A DNA stretch of 64,000 nt, from the NCBI GenBank assembly GCA_030151365.1, contig JASLDW010000018.1, positions 1 to 64,000 on the forward strand, given 5' to 3'. The translations under genes were made by a program, and so were the position numbers. Positions 1-10,865 of the stretch are shown one piece after another. The notes under the pieces are model-generated. The model was not told the origin of the DNA. It ran no database searches and saw only the letters and a list, made by a program, of their open reading frames with translations. Position 1 is the stretch's first letter. Every line of letters starts with the position of its first letter. The stretch is from Lysobacter sp. (GTDB taxonomy: Bacteria; Pseudomonadota; Gammaproteobacteria; Xanthomonadales; Xanthomonadaceae).

Positions 1-611
1 GTCGGCACCAGCACCTTGCCGCCCATGTGGCCGCACTTCTTCACAGAAGCCAGCTGGTCCTCGAAGTGCACGCCGGATGCGCCGGCCTCGATCATCGCCT
101 TCATCAGTTCGAACGCATTGAGCACGCCACCGAAACCGGCCTCGGCATCGGCGACGATCGGCTGCAGGTAATCGATGCTGTCGTCGCCTTCGGCATGGCT
201 CAGTTGATCGGCGCGCAGCAGGGTGTTGTTGATGCGCTTCACCACCTGCGGCACCGAATTGGCCGGATACAGCGACTGGTCCGGATACATTTCGCCGGCG
301 AGGTTGGCGTCGGCGGCGACCTGCCAGCCGCTGAGATAGATCGCCTTCAGCCCGGCCTTGACCTGCTGCATCGCCTGGTTGCCGGTAAGCGCGCCGAGCG
401 CGTTGACGAAGTCTTCGCGGTTCAGCGAATTCCACAGTTTTTCGGCGCCGATTTTCGCGATCGAATGCTCGACCGGCACGGTTCCGCGCAGGCGCACCAC
501 GTCTTCGGCGCTGTAGTCGCGGCGAATACCGGCCCAGCGCGGGTTGTTGCTCCACTCGTGGCGCAATTGTTCTGCGGAGGGAAGGGCCGAGGACGAGCTC
601 GAAGTGCTCAT
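1..611 (-). CDS. aceA: Isocitrate lyase, C-terminal part outside the window
   Basis: Isocitrate lyase splits isocitrate into glyoxylate and succinate, the first glyoxylate-shunt step, in the cytoplasm. Only the first 203 residues are present; the frame is open at base 1. The visible end contains KKCGHMGGK, the catalytic-cysteine loop of the family, and [13 protein letters not shown] lies just before it. The ATG at 611 follows an AAGGAG ribosome site. The gene lies 46 bp downstream of aceB on the same strand, so the two are probably co-transcribed from the promoter upstream of aceB. Identification is firm; the 3' end cannot be judged. Confidence 0.96.
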   Translation of the reverse strand, partial: MSTSSSSSALPSAEQLRHEWSNNPRWAGIRRDYSAEDVVRLRGTVPVEHSIAKIGAEKLWNSLNREDFVNALGALTGNQAMQQVKAGLKAIYLSGWQVAADANLAGEMYPDQSLYPANSVPQVVKRINNTLLRADQLSHAEGDDSIDYLQPIVADAEAGFGGVLNAFELMKAMIEAGASGVHFEDQLASVKKCGHMGGKVLVP

Positions 612-657
612 TTCAATCTCCTTGCGTATGGTGATGGGTGAGTGGGTGCAACGGGAA

Positions 658-2259
<1,602 letters not shown>

Positions 2260-2311
2260 CGGCGGGATCTGCGGCACAGCGATCTGCTGCACTGCAACCA
2301 TCCGGCGCAGG

Positions 2312-2339
2312 ATAGTATTTCGCAACGCAAAGTTGTCAA
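2312..2339 (-). promoter_or_regulatory. Sigma70-type promoter of aceBA
   Basis: On the minus strand TTGACA (2339-2334) is followed after 16 bases by TACTAT (2317-2312), close to consensus. Predicted transcription starts near 2305, about 45 bases before the chosen aceB start. It lies in the gap to the divergent LysR gene, where an AT-rich stretch (2340-2370) could hold the operator. Confidence 0.7.
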
Positions 2340-2377
2340 TCGAATATATTTGGAAAAATAATACTGAAATCTCGGCC

Positions 2378-3346
2378 ATGAGCGAAGATCGCGACCACGC
2401 GCCTCGTTTCTCCTACAAGGGCAGCCGCCTCAAGCCCTTGCGCGCGTTCTGCCAGGTGGCGCGGCTGGGCTCGATCTCACGGGCAGCCGAAGCGCTGTTC
2501 CTCAGCCAGCCGGCGGTAAGCCTGCAGATCCAGGCGCTCGAACGCGAATTCGGCACGCGCCTGTTCCAGCGCCAGGGCCGTCGCCTCGATCTCAGCGAAG
2601 ACGGTACGTTGTTGTATGGACTGGTCGCGCCTTTGGTCGATGGGCTCGATGGCCTGCACGGCAATTTCCGCGAAGCGCAGCAGGGCAAGGGCACCGGCGA
2701 ACTGCAGATCGCCGCGGGCACCTCGACCATCCTCCATCTGTTGCCGCCGATCGTCGCCGCGTTCAAGGCCGCGCATCCCGACGTCAAGCTGACGCTGCAC
2801 AACGTGACCGGCGCCGGCGGACTCGAGATGCTGCGCGCCGACAAGGTCGATCTCGCCGTCGGATCGATGCTCGACGTCCCCAACGACATCCGCTACGCGC
2901 CGGCCTACAGTTTCGACCCGATGCTGATCATGCCGCCGGACCATCCGTTGGCCGGCAAACAGGACGTCACCCTGTCGGATCTCTCGCCCTACGGCTTGAT
3001 CCTGCCGCCGCAGCGCCTCACGACCTATCGCTTCGTCGATCTCGTTTTCCAGCGCGCGCGCGTGACCTACACGGTGGCGATGGAGGTCGGCGGCTGGGAG
3101 ATCATCAAGCAATACGTGGCAATGGGCATGGGCATCAGCATCGTCACTTCGATCTGCCTGACGCCTGCCGACCACGAGCGTCTCGTCGCACGATCGCTGG
3201 CGCGCTATTTTCCCTCACGCAGCTACGGCGTGGTATTGCGCAAGGGCAAGTTCCTGTCGAAGCATGCGCGCGCCTTCGTCGACCTTATCAAGCCGGACCT
3301 GCTCGAGGCCCGTGACTACTACCACAGCGGTCATTCCGACCGCTGA
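2378..3346 (+). CDS. LysR-family transcriptional regulator, divergent from aceBA
   Basis: A 322-residue LysR-type regulator. An N-terminal winged helix-turn-helix occupies about residues 18-78 (LKPLRAFCQVARLGS, then the SRAAEALFLSQPAVS recognition helix), followed by a periplasmic-binding-like effector domain (about 100-305). The ATG at 2378 starts just before the conserved helix; upstream in-frame codons belong to the aceB promoter region. Divergent pairing with aceBA is the classic LysR arrangement, so it probably controls the glyoxylate shunt; this role is inferred from position only. The gene ends 9 bp from the convergent gene at 3356. Confidence 0.88.
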   Translation: MSEDRDHAPRFSYKGSRLKPLRAFCQVARLGSISRAAEALFLSQPAVSLQIQALEREFGTRLFQRQGRRLDLSEDGTLLYGLVAPLVDGLDGLHGNFREAQQGKGTGELQIAAGTSTILHLLPPIVAAFKAAHPDVKLTLHNVTGAGGLEMLRADKVDLAVGSMLDVPNDIRYAPAYSFDPMLIMPPDHPLAGKQDVTLSDLSPYGLILPPQRLTTYRFVDLVFQRARVTYTVAMEVGGWEIIKQYVAMGMGISIVTSICLTPADHERLVARSLARYFPSRSYGVVLRKGKFLSKHARAFVDLIKPDLLEARDYYHSGHSDR

Positions 3347-3355
3347 TCCGCGCGA

Positions 3356-4321
3356 TCACATGAAGATGCTGAGCGCGACGACCGGCGTGACCGAGCGCGT
3401 GTTGTGCCCCCACGCCGGGATGTAGCGCGTTCCGAAGATCACGCCAACGCGCGATGTCCAGTTGTATTCGACTGCCGGAACGATCGCGAACGTGTCGCTG
3501 GCGTGGCTGCGGCTGCGGATGCCGGTTCTAGAGTCGCGCAACGTCGTCGCGGCATCGTGGCGATAGTAGAAATCGGTTGCCAGTACCCAGTTGCTGGTGA
3601 TGCTGTATTCCCAGGCGTTGTCGAAGGACACGCTGTTGCCGGGGCGGGCATGGCCGTCGAAACCGACGGCCGTGCCGTAGACGCTGAGGTCGCGGACATG
3701 CACGCGATCCGAATGCGAGCCGCTGATGTTGACGCGGCCACGCAGGATGCGGCCGTTCGGCATCCAGAAATAGTGTTGCGCATAGACGCCGAGCGTCGTG
3801 GTGCGGGCGCCGCTGCCGAAACCGTTGCTCGCGCGGTCGAGGCGATCGTATTTGCCGGTCGGCACCGATTCCTCGAGCGCGATGGCGACCGCCGGCCGGT
3901 TCTTTTCGCGCGAATACGAGGTCAAGGCATATTGCGCATGCAGCGAGACATCGCCGGTTCCGACGTGCGTGCTGCCGCCACCACCGTCGAGGCGGGTGTA
4001 GCCGAACAGCGGGCGCAAGCCGATGGTGACCCGGTCGCCGAGTCCGTACAGCATGTAGGTCTGCGAGCCCCAGGCATCGACACCGGAACTCCTGGCATCG
4101 TAGAAATAGGATTCGACGTAACCGTGGCCTTTCGGCAGCGCTGCAGGCGAATTGGAGATCACCGATCCCGTCCACCAGGCGTCATCCAGCGATTGCTGCG
4201 GAGGTGTAGCGGTGTCCGCGGCGAAGACGCGTTCCGTCATCGCCGATCCGCACAGGGCGATGGCGATCAACAAGGCGCGGGACACAGGCCTGCGGTCGAG
4301 TCGATCGGTGAGTCGGGGCAT
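3356..4321 (-). CDS. Secreted, probably outer-membrane beta-barrel protein
   Basis: 321 residues with a signal peptide (RALLIAIALC, cleavage likely after VFA near residue 34). The rest is rich in alternating aromatic and polar residues with glycine turns (YGLGDRVTIGLRP, HAQYALTSYS, WVLATDFYYRH) and ends in a hydrophobic strand VVALSIFM, a beta-barrel pattern. Overall it resembles the MetA-pathway/phenol-degradation-type outer membrane proteins, but I cannot name the family with certainty. GGAGAG precedes the ATG at 4321. It stands between a LysR gene (convergent) and a phosphatase gene on the same strand 64 bp upstream. Confidence 0.6.
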   Translation of the reverse strand: MPRLTDRLDRRPVSRALLIAIALCGSAMTERVFAADTATPPQQSLDDAWWTGSVISNSPAALPKGHGYVESYFYDARSSGVDAWGSQTYMLYGLGDRVTIGLRPLFGYTRLDGGGGSTHVGTGDVSLHAQYALTSYSREKNRPAVAIALEESVPTGKYDRLDRASNGFGSGARTTTLGVYAQHYFWMPNGRILRGRVNISGSHSDRVHVRDLSVYGTAVGFDGHARPGNSVSFDNAWEYSITSNWVLATDFYYRHDAATTLRDSRTGIRSRSHASDTFAIVPAVEYNWTSRVGVIFGTRYIPAWGHNTRSVTPVVALSIFM

Positions 4322-4385
4322 CGCGGTCTCTCCGGCTATCCGCGATTATAGGAACGCGGGATGGATGTTCCGGATGTGCCGATCG

Positions 4386-4979
4386 TCAGGGTGTACTGGC
4401 TGAATGCAGGCGTTCGCGCATCTTCGCGACATCGAGCCGGCGAATGACGCGCGGCAGATTGGTCCAGATCGCGTGATAGCCGTAACCGCCGCGCTGCATT
4501 TCGCGGATCGCGTCTTCCTTGCTCCAGTCCTGCACCACCACGCGATATGCCGCGATCATCACGCCGGTGCGGTCGGCGCCATGCTGGCAATGCACCAGCA
4601 CCGGCTGTTTCGCCGGATCGCTGGCGATGCGCAGGAAGTCGAGGATCTCGCCATCGGTGACGTGCCAGGTCCACACCGGGATGTGTTCGAGCGTCGCCCG
4701 TTCCGGTCCGGGCGCCATGTCCGGCATCGGGCGCAGGTTGACGATGGTGCGGATGCCGAGCGCGTCGGCGGCGGCGAATCCCTGTGCGTCCGGCAGCGAC
4801 GAGCGCCACAATCCCGGCGTCACCCGATGCAGGTTGCGCAGGCTGGCGTTGGTGACGGGTTGCGCCCATGTGCCCGGGCGCTGCGCGACATCGACCGCAT
4901 GCGTGGTCATGCAGCCGGAAAGCGGCAGGATGCCGGCCAGTAGCATGGCTGCAATGCGCGGATGCATCATGGATGCCAT
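4386..4979 (-). CDS. Lipoprotein dual-specificity/tyrosine phosphatase
   Basis: 197 residues. The N-terminus is a lipoprotein signal ending in LSGC (Cys23), so the enzyme should be membrane-anchored outside the cytoplasm. The catalytic P-loop is HCQHGADRT (Cys131, Arg137), the HCx5R signature of cysteine-based phosphatases, preceded by GLWRSSLPDAQGF and LGIRTIVNLR as in bacterial DSP-like proteins. Substrate unknown. The ATG at 4979 is chosen to give a full signal peptide; ATGs at 4970 and 4967 are also possible and no ribosome site decides between them. The start lies only 20 bp from the start of the divergent secreted-protein gene. Confidence 0.82.
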   Translation of the reverse strand: MASMMHPRIAAMLLAGILPLSGCMTTHAVDVAQRPGTWAQPVTNASLRNLHRVTPGLWRSSLPDAQGFAAADALGIRTIVNLRPMPDMAPGPERATLEHIPVWTWHVTDGEILDFLRIASDPAKQPVLVHCQHGADRTGVMIAAYRVVVQDWSKEDAIREMQRGGYGYHAIWTNLPRVIRRLDVAKMRERLHSASTP

Positions 4980-4999
4980 CGGGACAGGGGGGATTGCCA

Positions 5000-6409
5000 A
5001 TGAGGGAATTATGGCGGCATGCGCTGTTGGCAGCGATATTGGTGGCGTCGCCGCCCTCGTTCGCCGTGCAGGATGGCGGCGGCACGGCATTGCCTGAACA
5101 CGTGACGATCACCAGCGGCTGGGGTGGCCTGGGGGCGTCATCGTCAACGCGTCTGGAGTTGTCGCGCCAGGACGACGGGTATCTGATGGATGCACGTATC
5201 GAAGGGGCCAGCCGGTTCCCGGGGCTCAACCTGCCTTCGGGGCACACTGCTTCCCTAGTCCCGGCGGAAAAAGTCCGGCGATTGGTGGATGCGCTTTCGG
5301 CGCCACCGCTCGCGGCCATCGATCCGGCGCAGTTCGGCTCCGCCGATGCGATCCAGAACGCCATCGATGCGGCATGGAAGCCGCAAAAATGGTCGGCCTC
5401 GGTCGAGGCATCGGCGGATGCTGCGCGTTATCGCGAGGAGCTGCGCACGCCACAGGGCACGGCTGCACTGCTGACGCTGGGCATTCGCAATGAATCCCAT
5501 ACCGACGATTTCCCGTCGTATACGGTCGAAATGAAGTTTCCCGGCGGAAAAACCCTGTCCGCCAACAGCATTTCGCTGGGCTATCACATGCTGCCGTGGC
5601 GCGTTGCGGGTGGAACGCCCAGTTATGCGCAGGCCTTGCCGGATGCGGTTGCCGCCTTGATGCCGGAAGGCGCGACGAATCGCGAACGCCTGGTCGCGCC
5701 GCCCGATGCCCGCATGCCGGGGGATCTGGTGCGGTCCGGGCTTGCCGAGAAAAGGCGCTATCTCGATGCGCTGACGGCGGCGCCGGACGTGGTTGCGAGG
5801 CTGCGCAAATCGTTCCGGATCACCAGGCTGTGGCTGGCGGAATCCCGGCCGCTCGGGGAGATGCCGACCTTTCCCCGGAAGCCGGGCAAGCCGGTGCTTC
5901 GCGCCTTCCTGAAGCCGATCGACGGGCCCGAGAAGATGGATGTCGCCGTCACGCTGCTGTTGAGCGGCGGCACTCTGGCGAATCCCGGCGACATCGACGC
6001 GGTGGAGCGACAGTTGCAGAAGGTCCTGGCCAATGCCTCGGTGCGCGACCGGATCGCCGACACCCGGTTCTCGCTCGATTACGGCGACGAAAACAGGCAC
6101 ATGGACCTGGTCCTCAAGCAATTCGCGCAGCAGATGCAGGTGGGTGGAAAGACCGACGAGTTCGCGCGCAACCCGGGCGTGCTTGAAGGCGCCATCCTGT
6201 TTTATGAGGGATATCGCCCGATCTACTGGTTGCTGTTGCGGGACGGTCGCGCGGTGCGCTGGAAAGAGGCGATGGCAAAGCCGGCATCGCCTTCGGAATG
6301 GCAATGCAATGGCGTTCCCTTCATGGATTACCTGCCCAGGGAAGGCGAGGGCATGCAGGCCGCCTGCTATGGCGAGATCTATTCACGCCGAGGCAAGCGC
6401 GTCCGCTGA
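5000..6409 (+). CDS. Secreted protein of unknown function
   Basis: 469 residues beginning with a signal peptide ([16 protein letters not shown]). I recognise no domain. It has a long acidic/basic mixed body without membrane segments, a central [17 protein letters not shown] stretch, and two C-terminal cysteines ([16 protein letters not shown]) that may form a disulfide. GGGGGGA before the ATG at 5000 acts as ribosome site. It is divergent from the lipoprotein phosphatase with a 20-bp spacer, which hints at a shared function, and its 3' end overlaps the 3' end of miaB by 27 bp on the opposite strand. Confidence 0.75.
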   Translation: MRELWRHALLAAILVASPPSFAVQDGGGTALPEHVTITSGWGGLGASSSTRLELSRQDDGYLMDARIEGASRFPGLNLPSGHTASLVPAEKVRRLVDALSAPPLAAIDPAQFGSADAIQNAIDAAWKPQKWSASVEASADAARYREELRTPQGTAALLTLGIRNESHTDDFPSYTVEMKFPGGKTLSANSISLGYHMLPWRVAGGTPSYAQALPDAVAALMPEGATNRERLVAPPDARMPGDLVRSGLAEKRRYLDALTAAPDVVARLRKSFRITRLWLAESRPLGEMPTFPRKPGKPVLRAFLKPIDGPEKMDVAVTLLLSGGTLANPGDIDAVERQLQKVLANASVRDRIADTRFSLDYGDENRHMDLVLKQFAQQMQVGGKTDEFARNPGVLEGAILFYEGYRPIYWLLLRDGRAVRWKEAMAKPASPSEWQCNGVPFMDYLPREGEGMQAACYGEIYSRRGKRVR

Positions 6410-7771
6410 TGCCCCGCTCGAAGCGTTCGTGACCACGCGCCCGCGCAAGGAATTCGGCAGCGCCTCGGTGATCACGACATCGACGAATCCGCCGACCAGG
6501 CGCGGATGCCCGGCGAAATTCACCTGGCGCATGTTCTCGGTCTTGCCGGTGAGTTCGCCGGCGTCCTTGCGCGAGGCGCCGGTGACGAGGATGCGCTGCG
6601 TGGTGCCGACCATCGCCTTCGACAACTCGAACGAATGTGCGTTGATGTGGGCCTGCAGGCGCGACAATCGTGCGTGCTTGGTTTCGTCACCGACGTCGTC
6701 GGCGAGATCGGCGGCCGGCGTGCCGGGGCGGCGCGAATAGATGAAGGAGAATGACTGGTCGAAGCCGACGTCCTCGATCAGCTTCATCGTCTTCTCGAAA
6801 TCGGCATCGGTCTCGCCGGGGAAGCCGACGATGAAGTCGGAACTGATGGCGATGTCCGGGCGCACCGCGCGCAGCTTGCGGATCTTCTGCTTGAATTCGA
6901 GCGCGGTATAGCCGCGCTTCATCGCCGAAAGGATGCGGTCGCTGCCAGACTGCACGGGGAGGTGCAGGTAGTTGGCAAGCTTGGGCACGTCGCGGTAGGC
7001 CTCGATCAGAGAATCGGAGAATTCCAGCGGATGCGAGGTGGTGAAACGGATGCGGTCGACGCCGTCGATCTCGGCGATCGTGCGGATCAGCAGGGCGAGG
7101 TCGGCGACTTCATCGCTGTCGCTGATCGGGCCGCGATAGGCATTGACGTTCTGGCCGAGCAGGTTGATCTCGCGCACGCCCTTGGCCGCGAGTTGCGCCA
7201 CTTCCACCAGCACGTCCTCGAACGGGCGGCTCATTTCCTCGCCACGGGTATAGGGCACCACGCAGAACGAACAGTACTTCGAGCAGCCTTCCATGATCGA
7301 GACGAAGGCGGTCGGGCCTTCGGCGCGCGGCTCGGGCAGGGCGTCGAATTTCTCGATCTCGGGGAAGCTGATGTCCACCTGCGGGCGGACGGACGCGCGG
7401 CGGGCGCGGATCAGCTCCGGGAGGCGGTGCAGGGTCTGGGGGCCGAACACCAGGTCGACGTAGGGCGCGCGCTTGACGATGCCTTCGCCTTCCTGGCTGG
7501 CCACGCAGCCGCCGACGCCGATCAGCACCGGCTTGTCGCCCTGCTTCAGGCTGCGCCAGCGCCCGAGCTGGCTGAAGACCTTCTCCTGCGCTTTTTCGCG
7601 GATCGAGCAGGTATTGACCAGGATCACGTCGGCTTCTTCGGCGTTCGTGGTCAGTTCCAGGCCTTCGTGCTCGGCGAGAACGTCGGCCATCTTCGCCGAA
7701 TCGTACTCGTTCATCTGGCAACCGTGGGTCTGGATGTACAGCTTGCCTTTCGCGGCAGTCGGGTCGGTCAT
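6383..7771 (-). CDS. miaB: tRNA-2-methylthio-N6-dimethylallyladenosine synthase
   Basis: MiaB is a radical-SAM methylthiotransferase that converts i6A37 to ms2i6A37 in tRNAs reading UNN codons. The 462-residue protein has the UPF0004 domain with Cys18, Cys55 and Cys89 for the auxiliary iron-sulfur cluster, the radical-SAM CxxxCxxC (Cys163, Cys167, Cys170), and a C-terminal TRAM domain (about 380-450). Length and order match the family. The start ATG at 7771 precedes the conserved [11 protein letters not shown]. The last 27 bp run antisense to the end of the convergent secreted-protein gene. Confidence 0.97.
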   Translation of the reverse strand: MTDPTAAKGKLYIQTHGCQMNEYDSAKMADVLAEHEGLELTTNAEEADVILVNTCSIREKAQEKVFSQLGRWRSLKQGDKPVLIGVGGCVASQEGEGIVKRAPYVDLVFGPQTLHRLPELIRARRASVRPQVDISFPEIEKFDALPEPRAEGPTAFVSIMEGCSKYCSFCVVPYTRGEEMSRPFEDVLVEVAQLAAKGVREINLLGQNVNAYRGPISDSDEVADLALLIRTIAEIDGVDRIRFTTSHPLEFSDSLIEAYRDVPKLANYLHLPVQSGSDRILSAMKRGYTALEFKQKIRKLRAVRPDIAISSDFIVGFPGETDADFEKTMKLIEDVGFDQSFSFIYSRRPGTPAADLADDVGDETKHARLSRLQAHINAHSFELSKAMVGTTQRILVTGASRKDAGELTGKTENMRQVNFAGHPRLVGGFVDVVITEALPNSLRGRVVTNASSGASADALASA

Positions 7772-7932
7772 CTTCGTCTCCGGGGCGCGGTGGGGCAGCG
7801 CTTCTCAACAGCGAAGCTGGTTATCCGGGCCGGATGGGTTGGGACGCATAGTCTAATGAATTGCGGCCATTCCGCGGTTTCCACTCCTCTCCGGGACTTG
7901 TTTCCGTGAAGAATTTGTGGAGACTTCGCAGG

Positions 7933-8823
7933 ATGATCGGGGGGCGACTCGCGCTGGCTTTGCTCGCACTGGCTTTGGCCGGGCCGGCGATGGCCGGTAC
8001 CCTGTATCGCTGCGAAGGCGCCGGGGGCACCACCTATTCCGGTACCCGCCTGGCCGGGATGCGTTGCACGGCAATGAGCACGTATCGCTCGAGCCCGACG
8101 ACCATGGCCCAGCCGCCTGCTGCGGCGGCCACTGCACCTGCCGCCGCGGCGCCCATCGCCGTTGCCAACAACGACACGCAGCCGCCGGCCGCCGCGATCC
8201 CGACCGTGTCCGCGACCGGGAACGCCAGCACCGGCCATGGCGAGCGCCGCGTCAGCGGGGCGGTCTACTCCTATATGAAGGATGGCGTCCGTTACGTCAC
8301 CAGCCGACCGCCGCGCGGCGTTGCCGCCGCCGACCTGAAGACCATCCGCTACTCCTTCATCGAGCGCTGCTTCGCCTGCGATCCGACCTCGCACATCAAC
8401 TTCCGCACCCTGGCGCTGAACACCAGCGCCTACCAGAGCGAAATCGCCTCGGCGTCCAAGCTCTACGGCGTGGAAGAGGCGGTGGTGCGCGCCATCATCC
8501 ATGCCGAGTCGGCCTACAACCCGCGGGCCATGTCCCGGGTCGGGGCCCAGGGGCTGATGCAGCTGATGCCGGCGACGGCCCGCCGCTTCGGGGTCGGCAA
8601 TCCCTTCGACGCCGCCCAGAACATCCAGGGTGGCGTCCAGTACCTGGCATGGCTGGCCAAGCGTTACAACGGCGACCTGACCCGCATCGCCGCCGGCTAC
8701 AACGCCGGCGAGGGCGCCGTGGACAAGTACGGCGGCGTGCCGCCCTACAGCGAAACCCGTGCCTACGTCGAGCGCGTCCGTACCCTGGCCGACCGCTACC
8801 GGACCCGCAGCAGCGCCAACTGA
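7933..8823 (+). CDS. Secreted lytic transglycosylase (SLT domain)
   Basis: 296 residues: signal peptide (1-21), a DUF4124-like segment with two cysteines, an Ala/Pro-rich linker (about 58-95) and a C-terminal soluble lytic transglycosylase domain (about 168-290). The catalytic Glu is Glu192 in IIHAESAYNP, followed by GAQGLMQLMPATA and AGYNAGEGAV, all signatures of family 23 transglycosylases that cut peptidoglycan in the periplasm. The ATG at 7933 has GGAG ten bases upstream; a GTG at 7906 is an alternative. It stands alone, before the pet operon. Confidence 0.92.
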   Translation: MIGGRLALALLALALAGPAMAGTLYRCEGAGGTTYSGTRLAGMRCTAMSTYRSSPTTMAQPPAAAATAPAAAAPIAVANNDTQPPAAAIPTVSATGNASTGHGERRVSGAVYSYMKDGVRYVTSRPPRGVAAADLKTIRYSFIERCFACDPTSHINFRTLALNTSAYQSEIASASKLYGVEEAVVRAIIHAESAYNPRAMSRVGAQGLMQLMPATARRFGVGNPFDAAQNIQGGVQYLAWLAKRYNGDLTRIAAGYNAGEGAVDKYGGVPPYSETRAYVERVRTLADRYRTRSSAN

Positions 8824-8857
8824 GCACGGCGTCGCGGCCTTGGGGTGGCCCGGCGGA

Positions 8858-8887
8858 TTGTCGGTTCGTTAAGCCTTCCGTTACACT
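8858..8887 (+). promoter_or_regulatory. Probable promoter of the pet operon
   Basis: TTGTCG (8858-8863) and TACACT (8882-8887) with an 18-base spacer, in the 146-bp gap between the transglycosylase gene and petA. No other pair in the gap fits as well; the prediction is by eye. Confidence 0.4.
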
Positions 8888-8969
8888 TTCCTGTCGAACG
8901 ATGGCCGGGCGCGGCAGCGCGTCCGGGCGGATCGCCAACCTTCAAACATCTTTGCTTTCGGAGTGCCGG

Positions 8970-9587
8970 ATGGCCAACAACGAAGTACACGACGGTCCGG
9001 CCAGCCCGGGACGTCGGCGCTTCCTGACCGCAACGACCGTGGTCGTGGGCGCGGTAGGCGCGGGTTTCGCGGCGGTTCCCTTCATCAAGTCCTGGAATCC
9101 GAGCGCGCGCGCCAAGGTCGCGGGCGGCCCGGTGACCGTCAACGTCGCCAACCTGGTGGCGGGGCAGATCCTCGGTGGCGGCGTCGCCTGGCGCGGCCAG
9201 CCGATCTACGTCATCAAGCGCACCACCCAGATGCTGGACATGTTGCCGCAGATGGATGCGCTGGTCGCCGATCCGAAGTCGCAGAACGCCGACCAGCAGC
9301 CCAAGTACGCCCAGAACGAGCACCGCTCGATCAAGCCCGACGTGCTGGTGCTGATCGGCGTCTGCACCCACCTCGGCTGCGCCCCGGAGCTGCATTCCGA
9401 GGTCAAGCCCGAGCCGTTCGATCCCGACTGGAAGGGCGGTTTCTTCTGCCCCTGCCACAAGTCGCGCTACGACATGGCCGGTCGCGTGCTGAAGGCACAG
9501 CCGGCGCCGGCCAACCTGCCGGTGCCGCCGTACCACTTCGAAGGCGACAACCTCGTCATCGGCATCGATCCGCCGGGAGCCGCGTAA
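8970..9587 (+). CDS. petA: Ubiquinol-cytochrome c reductase, Rieske iron-sulfur subunit
   Basis: Rieske subunit of respiratory complex III (bc1), carrying electrons from ubiquinol to cytochrome c1. 205 residues. An N-terminal twin-arginine motif (RRRFL, residues 15-19) precedes the single membrane helix (about 20-37), as in Tat-exported Rieske proteins. Cluster ligands are Cys132/His134 in CTHLGC and Cys160/His163 in CPCH, with Cys137-Cys162 as the expected disulfide. The ATG at 8970 is chosen for the complete Tat signal. petB starts immediately after the stop codon. Confidence 0.97.
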   Translation: MANNEVHDGPASPGRRRFLTATTVVVGAVGAGFAAVPFIKSWNPSARAKVAGGPVTVNVANLVAGQILGGGVAWRGQPIYVIKRTTQMLDMLPQMDALVADPKSQNADQQPKYAQNEHRSIKPDVLVLIGVCTHLGCAPELHSEVKPEPFDPDWKGGFFCPCHKSRYDMAGRVLKAQPAPANLPVPPYHFEGDNLVIGIDPPGAA

Positions 9588-10865
9588 ATGAGTGCGAATC
9601 TGATTACGCGCACCGCGCAGAACGTCATGGGCTGGGTCAACGAGCGGGCGCCGGCGTTGATGCCGATCTACCGCAAGCACATGACCGAGTACTACGCGCC
9701 GAAGAACTTCAACTTCTGGTACTACTTCGGCGTGCTCAGCCTGGTCGTGCTGGTCAACCAGATCCTGACCGGCATCTTCCTGACCATGCACTACAAGCCG
9801 GACGCGAAGGAAGCGTTCGACTCGGTCGAATACATCATGCGCGATGTCGACTGGGGCTGGCTGATCCGCTACATGCACTCGACCGGCGCGTCGCTGTTCT
9901 TCATCGCCGTCTACCTGCACATGTTCCGCGGCCTGATGTACGGCAGCTACCGCAAGCCGCGCGAGCTGGTATGGCTGCTCGGCATGGTGATCTACCTGGT
10001 GCTGATGGCCGAAGCCTTCATGGGCTACGTGTTGCCGTGGGGCCAGATGTCGTTCTGGGGCGCCAAGGTGATCATCTCGCTGTTCGGCGCGATCCCGGTG
10101 ATCGGCACCGACCTGACGCACTGGATCATGGGCGACTACATCCCGTCGGACGCCACGCTCAACCGCTTCTTCGCGCTGCACGTGATCGCGTTGCCGATCG
10201 TGCTGCTGTTGCTGGTGGTGCTGCACCTCGGCGCCCTGCACGAAGTCGGTTCGAACAACCCGGACGGCGTCGAGATCAAGAAGGGCCCGAAGGGCAACCG
10301 CTGGGACGCGAACAAGCCGGCCGACGGCATCCCGTTCCATCCGTACTACACCGTGCACGACCTGGTCGGCATCGGCTTCTTCCTGATGTTCGCCGCGTTC
10401 GTGATCTTCTTCATCCCGAACTTCGGCGGCCTGTTCCTGGAACACGACAACTTCACCGCGGCCAACCCGCTGGTGACGCCGGCCCACATCAAGCCGGTCT
10501 GGTACTTCACCCCGTACTACGCGATGTTGCGCGTGGTGCCGTCGTTCTTCGGCATCAAGCTGTGGGGCGTGCTGGTGATGTTCGGCGCGATCGTGCTGCT
10601 GTTCCTGGTGCCGTGGCTGGACAAGTCGCCGGTCAAGTCCTATCGCTACCGCGGCAAGTTGTCGTGGGCGATGCTGCTGGGCTTCGCCTTCGCCTTCCTG
10701 TGGCTGGCCAAGATCGGCGGCGGCCCGGGCACCGACCCCAAGGAAGCGATCATCGGCCGCGTGCTGACGGTCTATTACTTCCTCTTCTTCCTGACCATGC
10801 CGATCTGGACGAAGATCGACAAGACCAAGCCGGTGCCGGAGCGGGTGACGTTCAACCATGACTAA
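9588..10865 (+). CDS. petB: Ubiquinol-cytochrome c reductase, cytochrome b subunit
   Basis: Membrane core of complex III, binding two haems b and the quinol oxidation and reduction sites. 425 residues with eight or nine hydrophobic helices; the first half contains MHSTGASLFFIAVYLHMFRG and the second HVIALPIVLLLLVVLHL with the haem-ligand histidines, followed by the PWGQMSFWG quinol-site region and a C-terminal half with PVWYFTPYYAMLR. The ATG abuts the petA stop and the end overlaps petC by 8 bp, so the three subunits are translationally linked. Confidence 0.97.
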   Translation: MSANLITRTAQNVMGWVNERAPALMPIYRKHMTEYYAPKNFNFWYYFGVLSLVVLVNQILTGIFLTMHYKPDAKEAFDSVEYIMRDVDWGWLIRYMHSTGASLFFIAVYLHMFRGLMYGSYRKPRELVWLLGMVIYLVLMAEAFMGYVLPWGQMSFWGAKVIISLFGAIPVIGTDLTHWIMGDYIPSDATLNRFFALHVIALPIVLLLLVVLHLGALHEVGSNNPDGVEIKKGPKGNRWDANKPADGIPFHPYYTVHDLVGIGFFLMFAAFVIFFIPNFGGLFLEHDNFTAANPLVTPAHIKPVWYFTPYYAMLRVVPSFFGIKLWGVLVMFGAIVLLFLVPWLDKSPVKSYRYRGKLSWAMLLGFAFAFLWLAKIGGGPGTDPKEAIIGRVLTVYYFLFFLTMPIWTKIDKTKPVPERVTFNHD

